A stretch of 12,183 nucleotides of DNA from Anaerolineales bacterium (GTDB lineage: Bacteria; Chloroflexota; Anaerolineae; Anaerolineales; DRMV01), in assembly GCA_026991215.1 (NCBI GenBank), contig JALXBY010000311.1:1-12183 (forward strand). Direction: 5' to 3'. A model generated the notes under the pieces. The model was not told the DNA's origin and did no database searches. It was given only the letters and a program-made list of their open reading frames with translations. Below, in pieces: positions 6,643-12,183 of this stretch. Both the position numbers and the translations under genes were made by a program. Positions within the stretch are counted from its first letter, which is position 1. Each line of letters begins with the position of its first letter.

Positions 6643-6670
6643 AGGGGGCCGGACGCGTCCGGCCCCCTGG
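6643..6670 (-). terminator. Perfect 28-nt palindrome after rplL
   Basis: The 14 bases 6643-6656 are exactly complementary to 6657-6670 (arms CAGGGGGCCGGACG and CGTCCGGCCCCCTG). Folded RNA would have about 12 GC-rich pairs and a tight loop. It begins 9 bases past the rplL stop. On the minus strand only a weak T-rich tract follows (TGCTTGCC), so termination may be partial, allowing read-through into the DUF47 gene. Confidence 0.75.
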
Positions 6671-6679
6671 TGGGTTACT

Positions 6680-7066
6680 TTACTTGATTTCCACCGTGGC
6701 CCCGGCCTCTTCCAGGAGTTTCTTGGCCTTCTCCGCCTCTTCCTTGGGCACGCCTTCCAGTACCTTGGCGTCGGGGGTTTCGGCCAGCTGCTTGGCCTCC
6801 TTCAGGCCGATGCCGGCCACAATCTGGCGGATGGCCTTGATGACCTGAATCTTCTTGGGGCCGACGCTCTTGAGGATGACGTCGAACTCGGTCTTTTCAG
6901 GCTGGGCCTCCTCGGCCGGCGCGGCCGCAGCCGCCGCGGGCGCAGCCGCGACCACCGGCGCGGCCGCGGAGACGCCCCAGCGTTCCTCCAGCATCTTGAC
7001 CAAATCGGCCACCTCTTTGACGGTCAGGTTGCTCAGCTGCTCCACCAGCTGTTCCAAATCGGCCAT
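6680..7066 (-). CDS. rplL: Ribosomal protein bL12 (L7/L12)
   Basis: This 128-residue protein is the stalk protein that recruits and stimulates translation GTPases (EF-G, EF-Tu, IF2, RF3). The N-terminal dimerisation and L10-binding domain spans about residues 1-32 (MADLEQLVEQLSNLTVKEVA). An Ala/Pro-rich flexible hinge covers about 33-56 (SAAAPVVAAAPAAAAAAPAE). The globular C-terminal domain, about 58-128, contains VGPKKIQVIKAIRQ (68-81), the surface that touches GTPases, and ends LLEEAGATVEIK. The length is typical. The start has a consensus AGGAGGT (7079-7073) at ideal spacing. It lies 56 bp behind rplJ in the same transcript. Unlike in many bacteria, rpoB does not follow; a palindrome and a DUF47 gene do. 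Confidence 0.98.
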   Translation of the reverse strand: MADLEQLVEQLSNLTVKEVADLVKMLEERWGVSAAAPVVAAAPAAAAAAPAEEAQPEKTEFDVILKSVGPKKIQVIKAIRQIVAGIGLKEAKQLAETPDAKVLEGVPKEEAEKAKKLLEEAGATVEIK

Positions 7067-7122
7067 GGTTCAACCTCCTATGGGTTTGGGGAATCGGCCA
7101 ATCAGGTTCCGGGACGGTGCGC

Positions 7123-7671
7123 CTACGCGGCCTGGGCTTCGCCACCTTGCTGCTTTTCCACGTAGGCCTGGAGCACTGCGGCCAGCTGCCGGGCCGGTTC
7201 CTGCAGCAGGCGCACCAGCTGCGTGGCCGGGGCCATGAGCATCCCCAGCAGCTGGGCGCGGGCCTCGGGCAGGCTGGGCAGCTTGGCCAGGGCCACGACT
7301 TCGTCCGCGGGAATCACTTCCCGGTAGTAGTACCCGGCCTTGATTTGGACCTGTTCCTGATGGTCCTTGAGGTAATCGACCACGGTCTTGGCCGCGGCCA
7401 CGGGGTCTTCCAGCGCGAAGACCGCGGCGGTCGGGCCTTCCAGCACCCGGGTTTCGGGCAGGGGGTAGCCCTGGTCCTGGAGCGCGATGCGGAGCAGGGT
7501 GTTCTTGACCACCATGAAGGCGGCGCCGTTTTCCCGCAGCCGCTTGCGCAGTTGTTGCATTTCGGGCACGGAAAGGCCCTGGAAGGTGATGAGGACCACG
7601 CCCTGGCTCTGGGCCAGGTAGGTTTTGTATTGCTCCAACAGTTCTCGTTTACGGGCACGCGTAACGGCCAA
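7123..7671 (-). CDS. rplJ: Ribosomal protein uL10
   Basis: This 182-residue protein forms the base of the ribosomal stalk. It binds 23S rRNA through its N-terminal domain and bL12 dimers through its C-terminal helix. The N-terminus MAVTRARKRELLEQYKTYLA, the LSVPEMQQLRKRLRENGAAF segment and VVKNTLLRIAL are classic uL10 features. The C-terminal part (VRLLQEPARQLAAVLQAYVE) is the bL12-binding helix. The start codon is TTG (7671-7669), not ATG. It is fixed by a strong AGGAGGTG Shine-Dalgarno at 7683-7676 and by the canonical N-terminal sequence; the next residues leave no closer ATG. Expression is probably autoregulated through the leader at 7690-7839, where uL10(bL12) is known in other bacteria to bind. 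Confidence 0.98.
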   Translation of the reverse strand: MAVTRARKRELLEQYKTYLAQSQGVVLITFQGLSVPEMQQLRKRLRENGAAFMVVKNTLLRIALQDQGYPLPETRVLEGPTAAVFALEDPVAAAKTVVDYLKDHQEQVQIKAGYYYREVIPADEVVALAKLPSLPEARAQLLGMLMAPATQLVRLLQEPARQLAAVLQAYVEKQQGGEAQAA

Positions 7672-7675
7672 GGCT

Positions 7676-7683
7676 CACCTCCT
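7676..7683 (-). promoter_or_regulatory. Strong Shine-Dalgarno fixing the rplJ TTG start
   Basis: Minus-strand AGGAGGTG ends 4 bases before the TTG; counted from the core AGGAGG the gap is 6 bases. It decides the start because no ATG lies nearby in frame. A rare start codon with a near-perfect ribosome site may tune uL10 output relative to bL12, which has ATG and an equally strong site. Confidence 0.85.
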
Positions 7684-7689
7684 GTGGAG

Positions 7690-7735
7690 GAATAAAAAGA
7701 AAGCGTCTTTGCCCAGGCTGCCGAGGCAAAGACGC
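7690..7735 (-). terminator. Attenuator in the L10 leader
   Basis: An 11-bp perfect stem, GCGTCTTTGCC with GGCAAAGACGC (7703-7713 with 7725-7735), has an 11-base loop. On the minus strand TTTCTTTTTATTC follows, a strong intrinsic terminator only about 20 bases before the rplJ start. Its loop and upstream arm overlap the antiterminator sequence at 7718-7727. Confidence 0.9.
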
Positions 7736-7839
7736 GCCTTCCCCGCCTTTGGGGAAAGGTCCTGCTCGCGCCTCGGCAGGATGTTTAAGCCCATGCGGGC
7801 CCCTGCGGTCTTCGGCGCACCATCCCTTGTGGACGAACC
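7690..7839 (-). promoter_or_regulatory. L10 leader (ribosomal stalk operon autoregulatory RNA)
   Basis: The transcribed leader of rplJL carries the conserved L10-leader block CGCCGAAGACCGCAGG (minus strand, within about 7802-7818), in the region where uL10(bL12)4 binds in other bacteria. Downstream are a C-rich/G-rich helix (7738-7760) and two competing structures. CTGCCGAGGC (7779-7770) is fully complementary to GCCTCGGCAG (7727-7718). The latter lies in the loop and arm of the terminator hairpin at 7703-7735, so the two folds exclude each other. This is a textbook attenuation layout: the long-range helix lets transcription go on, and protein binding is expected to free the terminator. Sequence and pairing are seen; the ligand is taken from family knowledge. 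Confidence 0.88.
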
Positions 7840-7845
7840 TCCCCT

Positions 7846-7873
7846 ATTGTAGGGGGGATGGCCGACGTGTCAA
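7846..7873 (-). promoter_or_regulatory. Sigma70-type promoter of rplJL
   Basis: On the minus strand TTGACA (7873-7868) and TACAAT (7851-7846) are separated by 16 bases. The -35 is perfect and the -10 matches 5 of 6. Transcription would begin near 7839, giving a leader of about 170 bases before rplJ. The -35 box lies only about 20 bases beyond the tRNA-Val terminator stem. Confidence 0.85.
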
Positions 7874-7895
7874 GGTTGGTTTGGGAAAACAATGA

Positions 7896-7917
7896 AACCC
7901 GGGCCTTGACCCGGGTT
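7896..7917 (-). terminator. Intrinsic terminator of the tRNA-Val gene
   Basis: An 8-bp perfect stem, AACCCGGG with CCCGGGTT (7896-7903 with 7910-7917), has a 6-base loop. On the minus strand TCATTGTTTTCCC follows. It begins 7 bases past the tRNA 3' end and insulates the tRNA from rplJL. Confidence 0.85.
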
Positions 7918-7923
7918 CTGGCA

Positions 7924-7997
7924 TGGGCGGGGAGGGACTTGAACCCCCGACCTCCGCAATGTGAGTGCGGCGCTCTAACCAGCTGAGCTACCCGCCC
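7924..7997 (-). tRNA. tRNA-Val (anticodon CAC)
   Basis: This 74-nt cloverleaf has acceptor GGGCGGG/CCCGCCC (7997-7991 with 7931-7925), D arm GCTC...GAGC, anticodon stem CCGCA/TGCGG with loop CTCACAT, and T loop TTCAAGT. The discriminator base is A (7924). The anticodon CAC (7963-7961) reads GUG, a preferred valine codon in GC-rich genomes. No 3' CCA is encoded; TGC follows, so CCA would be added by the tRNA nucleotidyltransferase. Confidence 0.96.
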
Positions 7998-8008
7998 GTG
8001 CGCCCCCA

Positions 8009-8036
8009 ATTATAACGCTTCGCCCTGCTTTGACAA
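8009..8036 (-). promoter_or_regulatory. Promoter of tRNA-Val
   Basis: On the minus strand TTGTCA (8036-8031) and a perfect TATAAT (8014-8009) are 16 bases apart, placing the start of transcription just ahead of the tRNA 5' end at 7997. Its -35 box overlaps the -35 box of the divergent EF-G-like gene. Confidence 0.75.
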
Positions 8037-8058
8037 CCCTTTCCCTTTCCCGTAAAAT
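8030..8058 (+). promoter_or_regulatory. Sigma70-type promoter of the EF-G-like gene
   Basis: A perfect TTGACA (8030-8035), a 17-base spacer and TAAAAT (8053-8058, 5 of 6) predict transcription from about 8065 and a leader of about 50 bases. The TTG of this -35 could also be read as an upstream start codon in frame with the gene, but as promoter DNA it is not expected to be in the mRNA. Confidence 0.85.
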
Positions 8059-8113
8059 CCTTCCAGTCTGCCTCCCTGCTCCCCGTCACACCCTCCTGCC
8101 AGGAGATGGTTCC

Positions 8114-10186
8114 ATGCGCGTTTACCCCACCTCTGCCTTGCGAAACGTCGCGTTGGTGGCCCACAGCGGCGCGGGAAAGACCATGCTCACCGAAGCCCTG
8201 CTCTTCCACCTGGGCGTGATTACCCGAATGAGTTCCCCCACCGAGGGCAACACGGTCTCCGACTACGAGGACGAGGAAAAGCGCCGCGGGGTTTCCCTGT
8301 TTACCTCGGTCATCCCCCTGGAATACAAGGACCATAAAATCAACCTGCTGGATACCCCCGGTTCGACGGATTTCATCGGTGAGGTGATTTCCGCCCTGTG
8401 GGTTTCCGAGGCCGCCCTGCTCCTGGTGGATGCCGTGGCCGGGCCGGCTGTGGGTACCGAAAAGGCCCTGACCTATATCGAAAAGTTCAACCTGCCGGCC
8501 CTGGTGCTCATCAACAAGATGGACCGGGAAGGGGCCAACTTCAGACAGCGCCTGGAGGAAATGCAGGAACTCGCCGGTTTGCGCCTGATTCCCGCGCAAC
8601 TGCCCATCGGCGCAGGGCCCAACTTCCAGGGCGTGGTCGATCTCATCCACATGAAGGCCTACCTGGGACCGGACAACGAAGCAGCGGACATCCCCGCGGA
8701 CCTGCAGGACCAGGCCGAAGAAGCCCGGCAGGCCCTGGTAGAGGCCGCCGCGGAAAGCGACGAGGCTCTGATGGACAAGTACTTCGAGGAAGGCGACCTG
8801 GCCCCTGAAGACATCATCCAGGGTCTCAAGGCCGGCCTCAAGGAGCGCAGTTACATGCTGGTCCTGGTCGCGGCCGGGGAAAAGCGCATCGGCCTGCAAC
8901 CCCTGCTGGACCTGCTGCTGGCCCTGGTCCCGGCGCCCGACGAAAAGGGCCAGGTGACCGCGAAAACCCCGCAGGGCGAAGAAATTCAGGTCCCGGTCTC
9001 CGACGACGGTCCCCTGGCTGCCTACGTCTGGAAGACCACCGCGGACCCCTTCGTGGGCAAGGTCACGTACCTCAAAGTGGTCTCAGGGGTGCTTCGGGCC
9101 GATACCCGGGTCTGGAACGCGAACAAGGAAGCCGAAGAGCGCATTGGCAACCTCTACGTGCAACGGGGGAAGGAGCAAATCCCGGTCCCCGAACTGCACG
9201 CGGGGGACATCGGCACGGTACCCAAACTCAACGTGACCGGCACCGGCGATACCCTGTGCAGCAAGGAGAACCCCGTCATCCTCCCCATGCCCGAATACCC
9301 CAAGGCCCTGTACCGGGTGGCCGTGGTCCCCGAAACCCAGGCCGATTCCACCAAACTGGGTCCGACCCTGACCCGGCTCTGCGAAGAAGACCCGACCCTC
9401 TCCTGGTACCAGGACGGTTCCATCAATCAGACCATCATCCAGGGCATGGGGGACCAGCACATCGACGTGGCCATCCGCAAGGCCAAAGCCAAGTTCCAGC
9501 TCAACCTGCGGGTGGAGGAACCCAAAGTTCCTTACCGGGAAACCATCACCAAGGTGGGCAACGCGAAGTACCGGCACAAGAAACAAACGGGTGGCGCCGG
9601 GCAGTTCGCAGAAGTCCACATGCGGGTGGAACCCCTGCAGGACCAGGAATACGAGTTCGTCTGGGAAGTGTTCGGCGGCGCGATTTCCTCCAACTTCCAG
9701 CCGGCCATCGATAAAGGCATCCGCAGCGTGATGCGGGAAGGCGTGCTGGCCGGGTACCCCATCGTCAACGTCAAGGTCGCGGTGTACGACGGGAAAGAAC
9801 ACCCGGTGGATTCCAAACCCATCGCCTTCGAGATTGCGGCCCGGGAGTGCTTCAAACTGGCCTTCCTGGATGCCGGGCCGGTGCTGCTGGAGCCGATTTA
9901 CAACGTCCGGGTGGTGGTGCCCGAAGAGAACATGGGCGACGTGTTGAGCGACCTGAACACCCGGCGGGCCCGGGTGCAGGGCTTCACCACGGAAAAGGGC
10001 CGGGCCGTGATTCAGGCCCAGGTCCCCCTGGCCGAGATGCTCCGCTACGTGACCGACCTGCGCTCCCTGACGGGCGGCCGGGGCACCTTTGAAATGGAGT
10101 TCTCCCACTACGAACAGGTACCCCGCCACATCCAGGAGCAAATCGTGGAGCAACGCAAGCGGGAACGGGAAGCCGAGCGGAAGTAG
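8114..10186 (+). CDS. EF-G-like translation GTPase (FusA2/EF-G2 type)
   Basis: This 690-residue protein has full EF-G architecture: GTPase domain, beta-barrel domain II, and domains III, IV and V. G1 is AHSGAGKT (16-23), G3 DTPGS (80-84) and G4 NKMD (134-137). Domain IV begins near VPYRETITKVGNAKYRHKKQ, with TGGAGQFAEVH. Domain V ends in TGGRGTFEMEFSHYEQVP. Canonical EF-G has AHIDAGKT in G1 and a catalytic His in DTPGH. Here these are AHSGAGKT and DTPGS, the style of EF-G paralogues (FusA2, EF-G2) rather than the str-operon FusA. Such paralogues may lack or alter GTPase or translocase activity, so the role here is uncertain. I chose ATG at 8114, with AGGAGA at 8101-8106; the 28 residues upstream in frame cover the promoter. 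It is a single gene with its own promoter and terminator. Confidence 0.93.
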   Translation: MRVYPTSALRNVALVAHSGAGKTMLTEALLFHLGVITRMSSPTEGNTVSDYEDEEKRRGVSLFTSVIPLEYKDHKINLLDTPGSTDFIGEVISALWVSEAALLLVDAVAGPAVGTEKALTYIEKFNLPALVLINKMDREGANFRQRLEEMQELAGLRLIPAQLPIGAGPNFQGVVDLIHMKAYLGPDNEAADIPADLQDQAEEARQALVEAAAESDEALMDKYFEEGDLAPEDIIQGLKAGLKERSYMLVLVAAGEKRIGLQPLLDLLLALVPAPDEKGQVTAKTPQGEEIQVPVSDDGPLAAYVWKTTADPFVGKVTYLKVVSGVLRADTRVWNANKEAEERIGNLYVQRGKEQIPVPELHAGDIGTVPKLNVTGTGDTLCSKENPVILPMPEYPKALYRVAVVPETQADSTKLGPTLTRLCEEDPTLSWYQDGSINQTIIQGMGDQHIDVAIRKAKAKFQLNLRVEEPKVPYRETITKVGNAKYRHKKQTGGAGQFAEVHMRVEPLQDQEYEFVWEVFGGAISSNFQPAIDKGIRSVMREGVLAGYPIVNVKVAVYDGKEHPVDSKPIAFEIAARECFKLAFLDAGPVLLEPIYNVRVVVPEENMGDVLSDLNTRRARVQGFTTEKGRAVIQAQVPLAEMLRYVTDLRSLTGGRGTFEMEFSHYEQVPRHIQEQIVEQRKREREAERK

Positions 10187-10215
10187 GCCGCCCAACCGCG
10201 ACCTGCTCGAAAAGC

Positions 10216-10247
10216 ATTTGGGGAGGCGTCTCGGCGCATCCCCAAAT
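10216..10247. terminator. Shared hairpin terminator between convergent genes
   Basis: ATTTGGGGA (10216-10224) pairs exactly with TCCCCAAAT (10239-10247) across a 14-base GC-rich loop. It begins 30 bases past the EF-G-like stop and lies right beside the stop of the convergent lipoprotein gene (10251). On the minus strand GCTTTTC follows; on the plus strand CGTTTAAGG. It can serve both directions, better on the minus strand. Confidence 0.75.
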
Positions 10248-10250
10248 CGT

Positions 10251-11174
10251 TTAAGGTTGCAACACCCGAATCAACCGCCGGACGCTAACGGGAAAGCCCT
10301 GATACGTGGTCGAAGCCTCGAAGAAGAGTTCGTTGCCGGTGTAGGCTTGCGGCACCTGCCACCGGAAACGGGCCAGTCCCCGCTGCGACGTCGGTCCCAC
10401 TTTGGCCTGGGCCAGCACGTTGCCCTGGTCATCCCGCAGGATGACCACGATTTCCTGGCCAGGGACGGGCTGGAAGTTGCCATCGACCAGTACCAGGGTG
10501 AATTCCAGCGTTTCCCCAGGGAAGACCTCGGCCTTTTGCAGGGAAAGTTGAAGCCGGGGTGGGCGCTCACTGGGGGCAAAGGCCGGCGGCAGCGCGGTCA
10601 CCGGCAACTGGCTTTGTTCCAGCGCCTGCTGGCCCAGGGGGGCAAAGGTCACCTGCCGGGGATGGTCGGCCGCGTAGACCATGCGCACGTTCTCGAAGTC
10701 CTGGAAAATCTGCAAGCCATTGGTCTCGACCGGGGCCAGTGGGTTCCCGAACACCGCCTGCCCCCCGAACTCCGTATAGATTTCCAAGAAGGGGTAACAC
10801 ACCCGATATTCCCCGATGGTGTCGCAGCCGGTCAGCACTTTTTCCGCTGGCTCATAGGGCTTCCCCGGGGTCCGGAACTGCCGGCCCAGGGGCCAGGGGC
10901 GCACGTTGCCCTGGGCGTCGGCTTCCAGCACCATGTTGCGGAAGAACTGAACGGTGCGGCCCTGCACGTTGACCGGGGTGGAAAGGGCCGGCCCCAGGAC
11001 GTACGCGGGGTCAGGCAGGCTTTGGTAGAAGTTGGCGAACACCGGCGCGATGGGGGCCGGGGTAGTCTGCGCTGCCGTTGCGGCCGGGGAAGGGGGCTGC
11101 GGCTCCGCGCCCTGCGCGCACGCGCTCAGCGCGAGGGCCAGCAACACGACGAAAATCCATCCATGGCGCATCAT
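10251..11174 (-). CDS. Putative secreted lipoprotein with two extracellular repeats and an Ig-like C-terminus
   Basis: This 307-residue protein has a signal peptide (residues 3-18, WIFVVLLALAL core) and lipobox LSAC with acylated Cys19, followed by a Pro/Ala/Thr-rich linker (20-45). Two degenerate copies of a repeat follow. Copy 1 (about 46-98) has LGPALSTPVNVQGRTVQFFR. Copy 2 (about 125-184) has FGGQAVFGNPLAPVETNGLQ, then FQDFENVRMVY and APLGQQ. The form GG..FG.P......G..Q.FE..R..Y......LG recurs in secreted proteins of Chloroflexota and actinobacteria (LGFP-like); copy 1 is more worn. Residues 205-307 look like an Ig-like beta-sandwich (VFPGETLEFTLVLVDGNFQP). Cys117 and Cys126 could pair. 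No enzyme motif is seen. Its ATG overlaps the stop of the metallopeptidase gene (ATGA), with GGAGGG about 10 bases upstream, so the two are coupled and probably act together outside the membrane. Confidence 0.82.
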   Translation of the reverse strand: MMRHGWIFVVLLALALSACAQGAEPQPPSPAATAAQTTPAPIAPVFANFYQSLPDPAYVLGPALSTPVNVQGRTVQFFRNMVLEADAQGNVRPWPLGRQFRTPGKPYEPAEKVLTGCDTIGEYRVCYPFLEIYTEFGGQAVFGNPLAPVETNGLQIFQDFENVRMVYAADHPRQVTFAPLGQQALEQSQLPVTALPPAFAPSERPPRLQLSLQKAEVFPGETLEFTLVLVDGNFQPVPGQEIVVILRDDQGNVLAQAKVGPTSQRGLARFRWQVPQAYTGNELFFEASTTYQGFPVSVRRLIRVLQP

Positions 11175-12183
11175 GGCTTAAATGCCCTCCAGAGGGTCTC
11201 CAGGGTCGCGGCATCCGGCGCCATGACCCAAAGCACGCGGGTAGGTTCCGGACGCGCGGCGCGAATCAAGCCAAAGTCCTTCGAAACCCATTCCAGATAG
11301 TCTTCGCCTTGCGTTGGGCTGCCAAAGCGCTTTTGCAGGTACCTCGCCAGGCTCTCGGCGAACTCCTGGCCGTCCTCAGGTGTATCCCAGCGCAGGTCCA
11401 TGACGAAGACCACGGCGTCGTCCGCTTCGTTGTAGTACAGGGCGTATGCATCCCCGGCCCAGCCAGCCGCCGCCTGAGCCGCCTCGGTATCGGAAAGGCG
11501 CCATGCGGACTTCTCGCCATAGCCCAACATAAGGTACAGCCAGTACTCGCCCAGGGCGTTGTATTCCACAATGGGTTCCCAGTCCTCGCCCAGCAAGCCG
11601 GGCAAATCGGGGAGTTGGACCTTCAGGGGCGTGTCGTCAGGGTACCGCGAAGGGTGCAGGATTTGCTCGGTGGACCTGGGCGGATTGGCAAAGGCCTGGT
11701 TGACGGCCTCTACCCCTTGCGCGTACAACTGAGTCACGAAGTCCTTGCCTTCCCGGTAGGGGAAGAGCAGGTCCTTCTGCATGAACTCAGGGGCCTGGTC
11801 GAAGACCGGGATTTCCAGATTGCGGTAGTACTCGATGATTTCCCGCTGCTCTTCGCGCGTGGCCCGGGTCCAGAACCACTGGTCCTCCACATAACTGGCA
11901 TCGCCTTCGATGAGGGCCTGTACCCCGGCGCAGTATTCCGTATCCTGCTCGCAGGTCTCGTCGTTGTACTGCAGGCCTTCATCCAGGTCCCAGTACTGGT
12001 CCTGGAGCGCGTGCACGAACTCATGGACGTAGGTCATGCGCGCGTTGGCCGGCAGACCCTTGGCATCCTTCACGATGTACATGACCTCTTCCTCGTCGTC
12101 GTAGAACCCGGCGATGACGTCCGTGTACATGGCCTTGTAGAAGTTGAAGAGGTCGAAGTCCCGGTTGAGCATCCCCAGGGTCC
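11171..12183 (-). CDS. Putative zinc metallopeptidase (HEFVH), N-terminus cut by window edge
   Basis: About 336 residues are visible. The frame is open through the right edge, and the ATG at 12172 is probably internal: the residues before it (TLG) continue the same domain. Numbered from that Met, YVHEFVHALQDQY (48-60) holds the HExxH zinc site with His50, Glu51 and His54. LIEGDASYVEDQWF (87-100) offers Glu89 as a likely third ligand, a gluzincin-like spacing. The upstream segment DVIAGFYDDEEEVMYIV is the usual strand before the active-site helix. Two Cys (74, 81) lie between the sites. The remaining about 230 residues, ending DAATLETLWRAFKP, show no motif I know. I cannot name a MEROPS family. 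The missing N-terminus presumably carries a signal sequence, inferred from the coupled lipoprotein partner. The stop overlaps the lipoprotein start by 4 bp. Confidence 0.8.
   Translation of the reverse strand, partial: TLGMLNRDFDLFNFYKAMYTDVIAGFYDDEEEVMYIVKDAKGLPANARMTYVHEFVHALQDQYWDLDEGLQYNDETCEQDTEYCAGVQALIEGDASYVEDQWFWTRATREEQREIIEYYRNLEIPVFDQAPEFMQKDLLFPYREGKDFVTQLYAQGVEAVNQAFANPPRSTEQILHPSRYPDDTPLKVQLPDLPGLLGEDWEPIVEYNALGEYWLYLMLGYGEKSAWRLSDTEAAQAAAGWAGDAYALYYNEADDAVVFVMDLRWDTPEDGQEFAESLARYLQKRFGSPTQGEDYLEWVSKDFGLIRAARPEPTRVLWVMAPDAATLETLWRAFKP

Noticed and set aside
7785..8009. Minus-strand frame with RVAQLVRAPHSHCGGRGFKS
   Set aside because: This is the well-known false protein from reading a tRNA gene; it overlaps tRNA-Val and the L10 leader.
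8030..8113. Upstream TTG start that would add 28 residues to the EF-G-like protein
   Set aside because: The TTG is part of the -35 box and the -10 lies within the added segment. The ATG at 8114 has a proper Shine-Dalgarno and matches the usual N-terminus.
7988..8899. Minus-strand 303-codon frame opposite the EF-G-like GTPase domain
   Set aside because: It covers the G1-G4 motifs in antisense and runs into the tRNA-Val promoter; it is a shadow frame of biased codons.
9083..10195. Minus-strand 370-codon frame opposite the EF-G-like gene
   Set aside because: It is antisense to strongly conserved EF-G domains and has no ribosome site or recognisable motif.
1..12183. CRISPR arrays, insertion sequences, toxin-antitoxin or defence genes
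   Set aside because: No spacer-repeat pattern, transposase, integrase or terminal inverted repeats were seen. The only tandem repeats are the 7-bp arrays, which are too short and contiguous for CRISPR.

Overview
The window is a GC-rich (about two-thirds G+C by eye) bacterial chromosome segment that is almost entirely gene-filled. The best fit is a member of the Chloroflexota, perhaps Anaerolineae-like. The reasons are the 7-bp GGTCGRT-type tandem arrays, a secreted-protein repeat style (GG..FG.P...Q.FE) and the mix of housekeeping genes. This placement is inference; no 16S rRNA gene is present.

Region 1 (1-3230, minus strand). From right to left, a promoter-proximal gene encodes a flavin/iron-sulfur fusion of the xanthine dehydrogenase/CO dehydrogenase class (1759-3183). 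It is followed by a small two-helix membrane protein (1374-1694) and by ComEC, the DNA-uptake channel, which runs off the left edge. Degenerate 7-bp arrays sit on both sides of the flavin/Fe-S gene (1695-1757 and 3231-3307). The molybdenum-binding catalytic subunit expected to partner this gene is absent.

Region 2 (3371-5926, plus strand). This is a tight three-gene unit with ATGA overlaps: a PfkB-type sugar kinase, ParA/Soj and ParB/Spo0J. No clear parS site was seen.

Region 3 (5945-7873, minus strand). An L10 leader with a well-formed attenuator precedes rplJ and rplL, the ribosomal stalk genes, under a strong sigma70-type promoter. A perfect 28-nt palindrome ends the unit, and a PhoU-like (DUF47) gene follows. 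The rplJL pair is separated from rplKA and rpoBC, its usual neighbours.

Region 4 (7896-10247). tRNA-Val(CAC) on the minus strand and an EF-G-like GTPase gene on the plus strand diverge from promoters whose -35 boxes overlap on one 7-bp sequence. The EF-G-like protein has Ser in place of the usual catalytic His of the DTPGH motif, which marks it as a paralogue (FusA2/EF-G2 type) rather than the main elongation factor. A shared hairpin separates it from the convergent gene to its right.

Region 5 (10251-12183, minus strand). A putative zinc metallopeptidase (HEFVH motif, running off the right edge) overlaps by 4 bp with a lipoprotein carrying two degenerate extracellular repeats and an Ig-like C-terminus. 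The pair probably works at the cell surface.

No CRISPR array, insertion sequence, prophage or defence system was seen. Most of the window is housekeeping. The least explained parts are the 7-bp arrays around the orphan flavin/Fe-S gene and the metallopeptidase-lipoprotein pair. No intergenic stretch exceeds 300 bases; the longest (7672-7923, 7998-8113, 3184-3405) hold regulatory elements described below.
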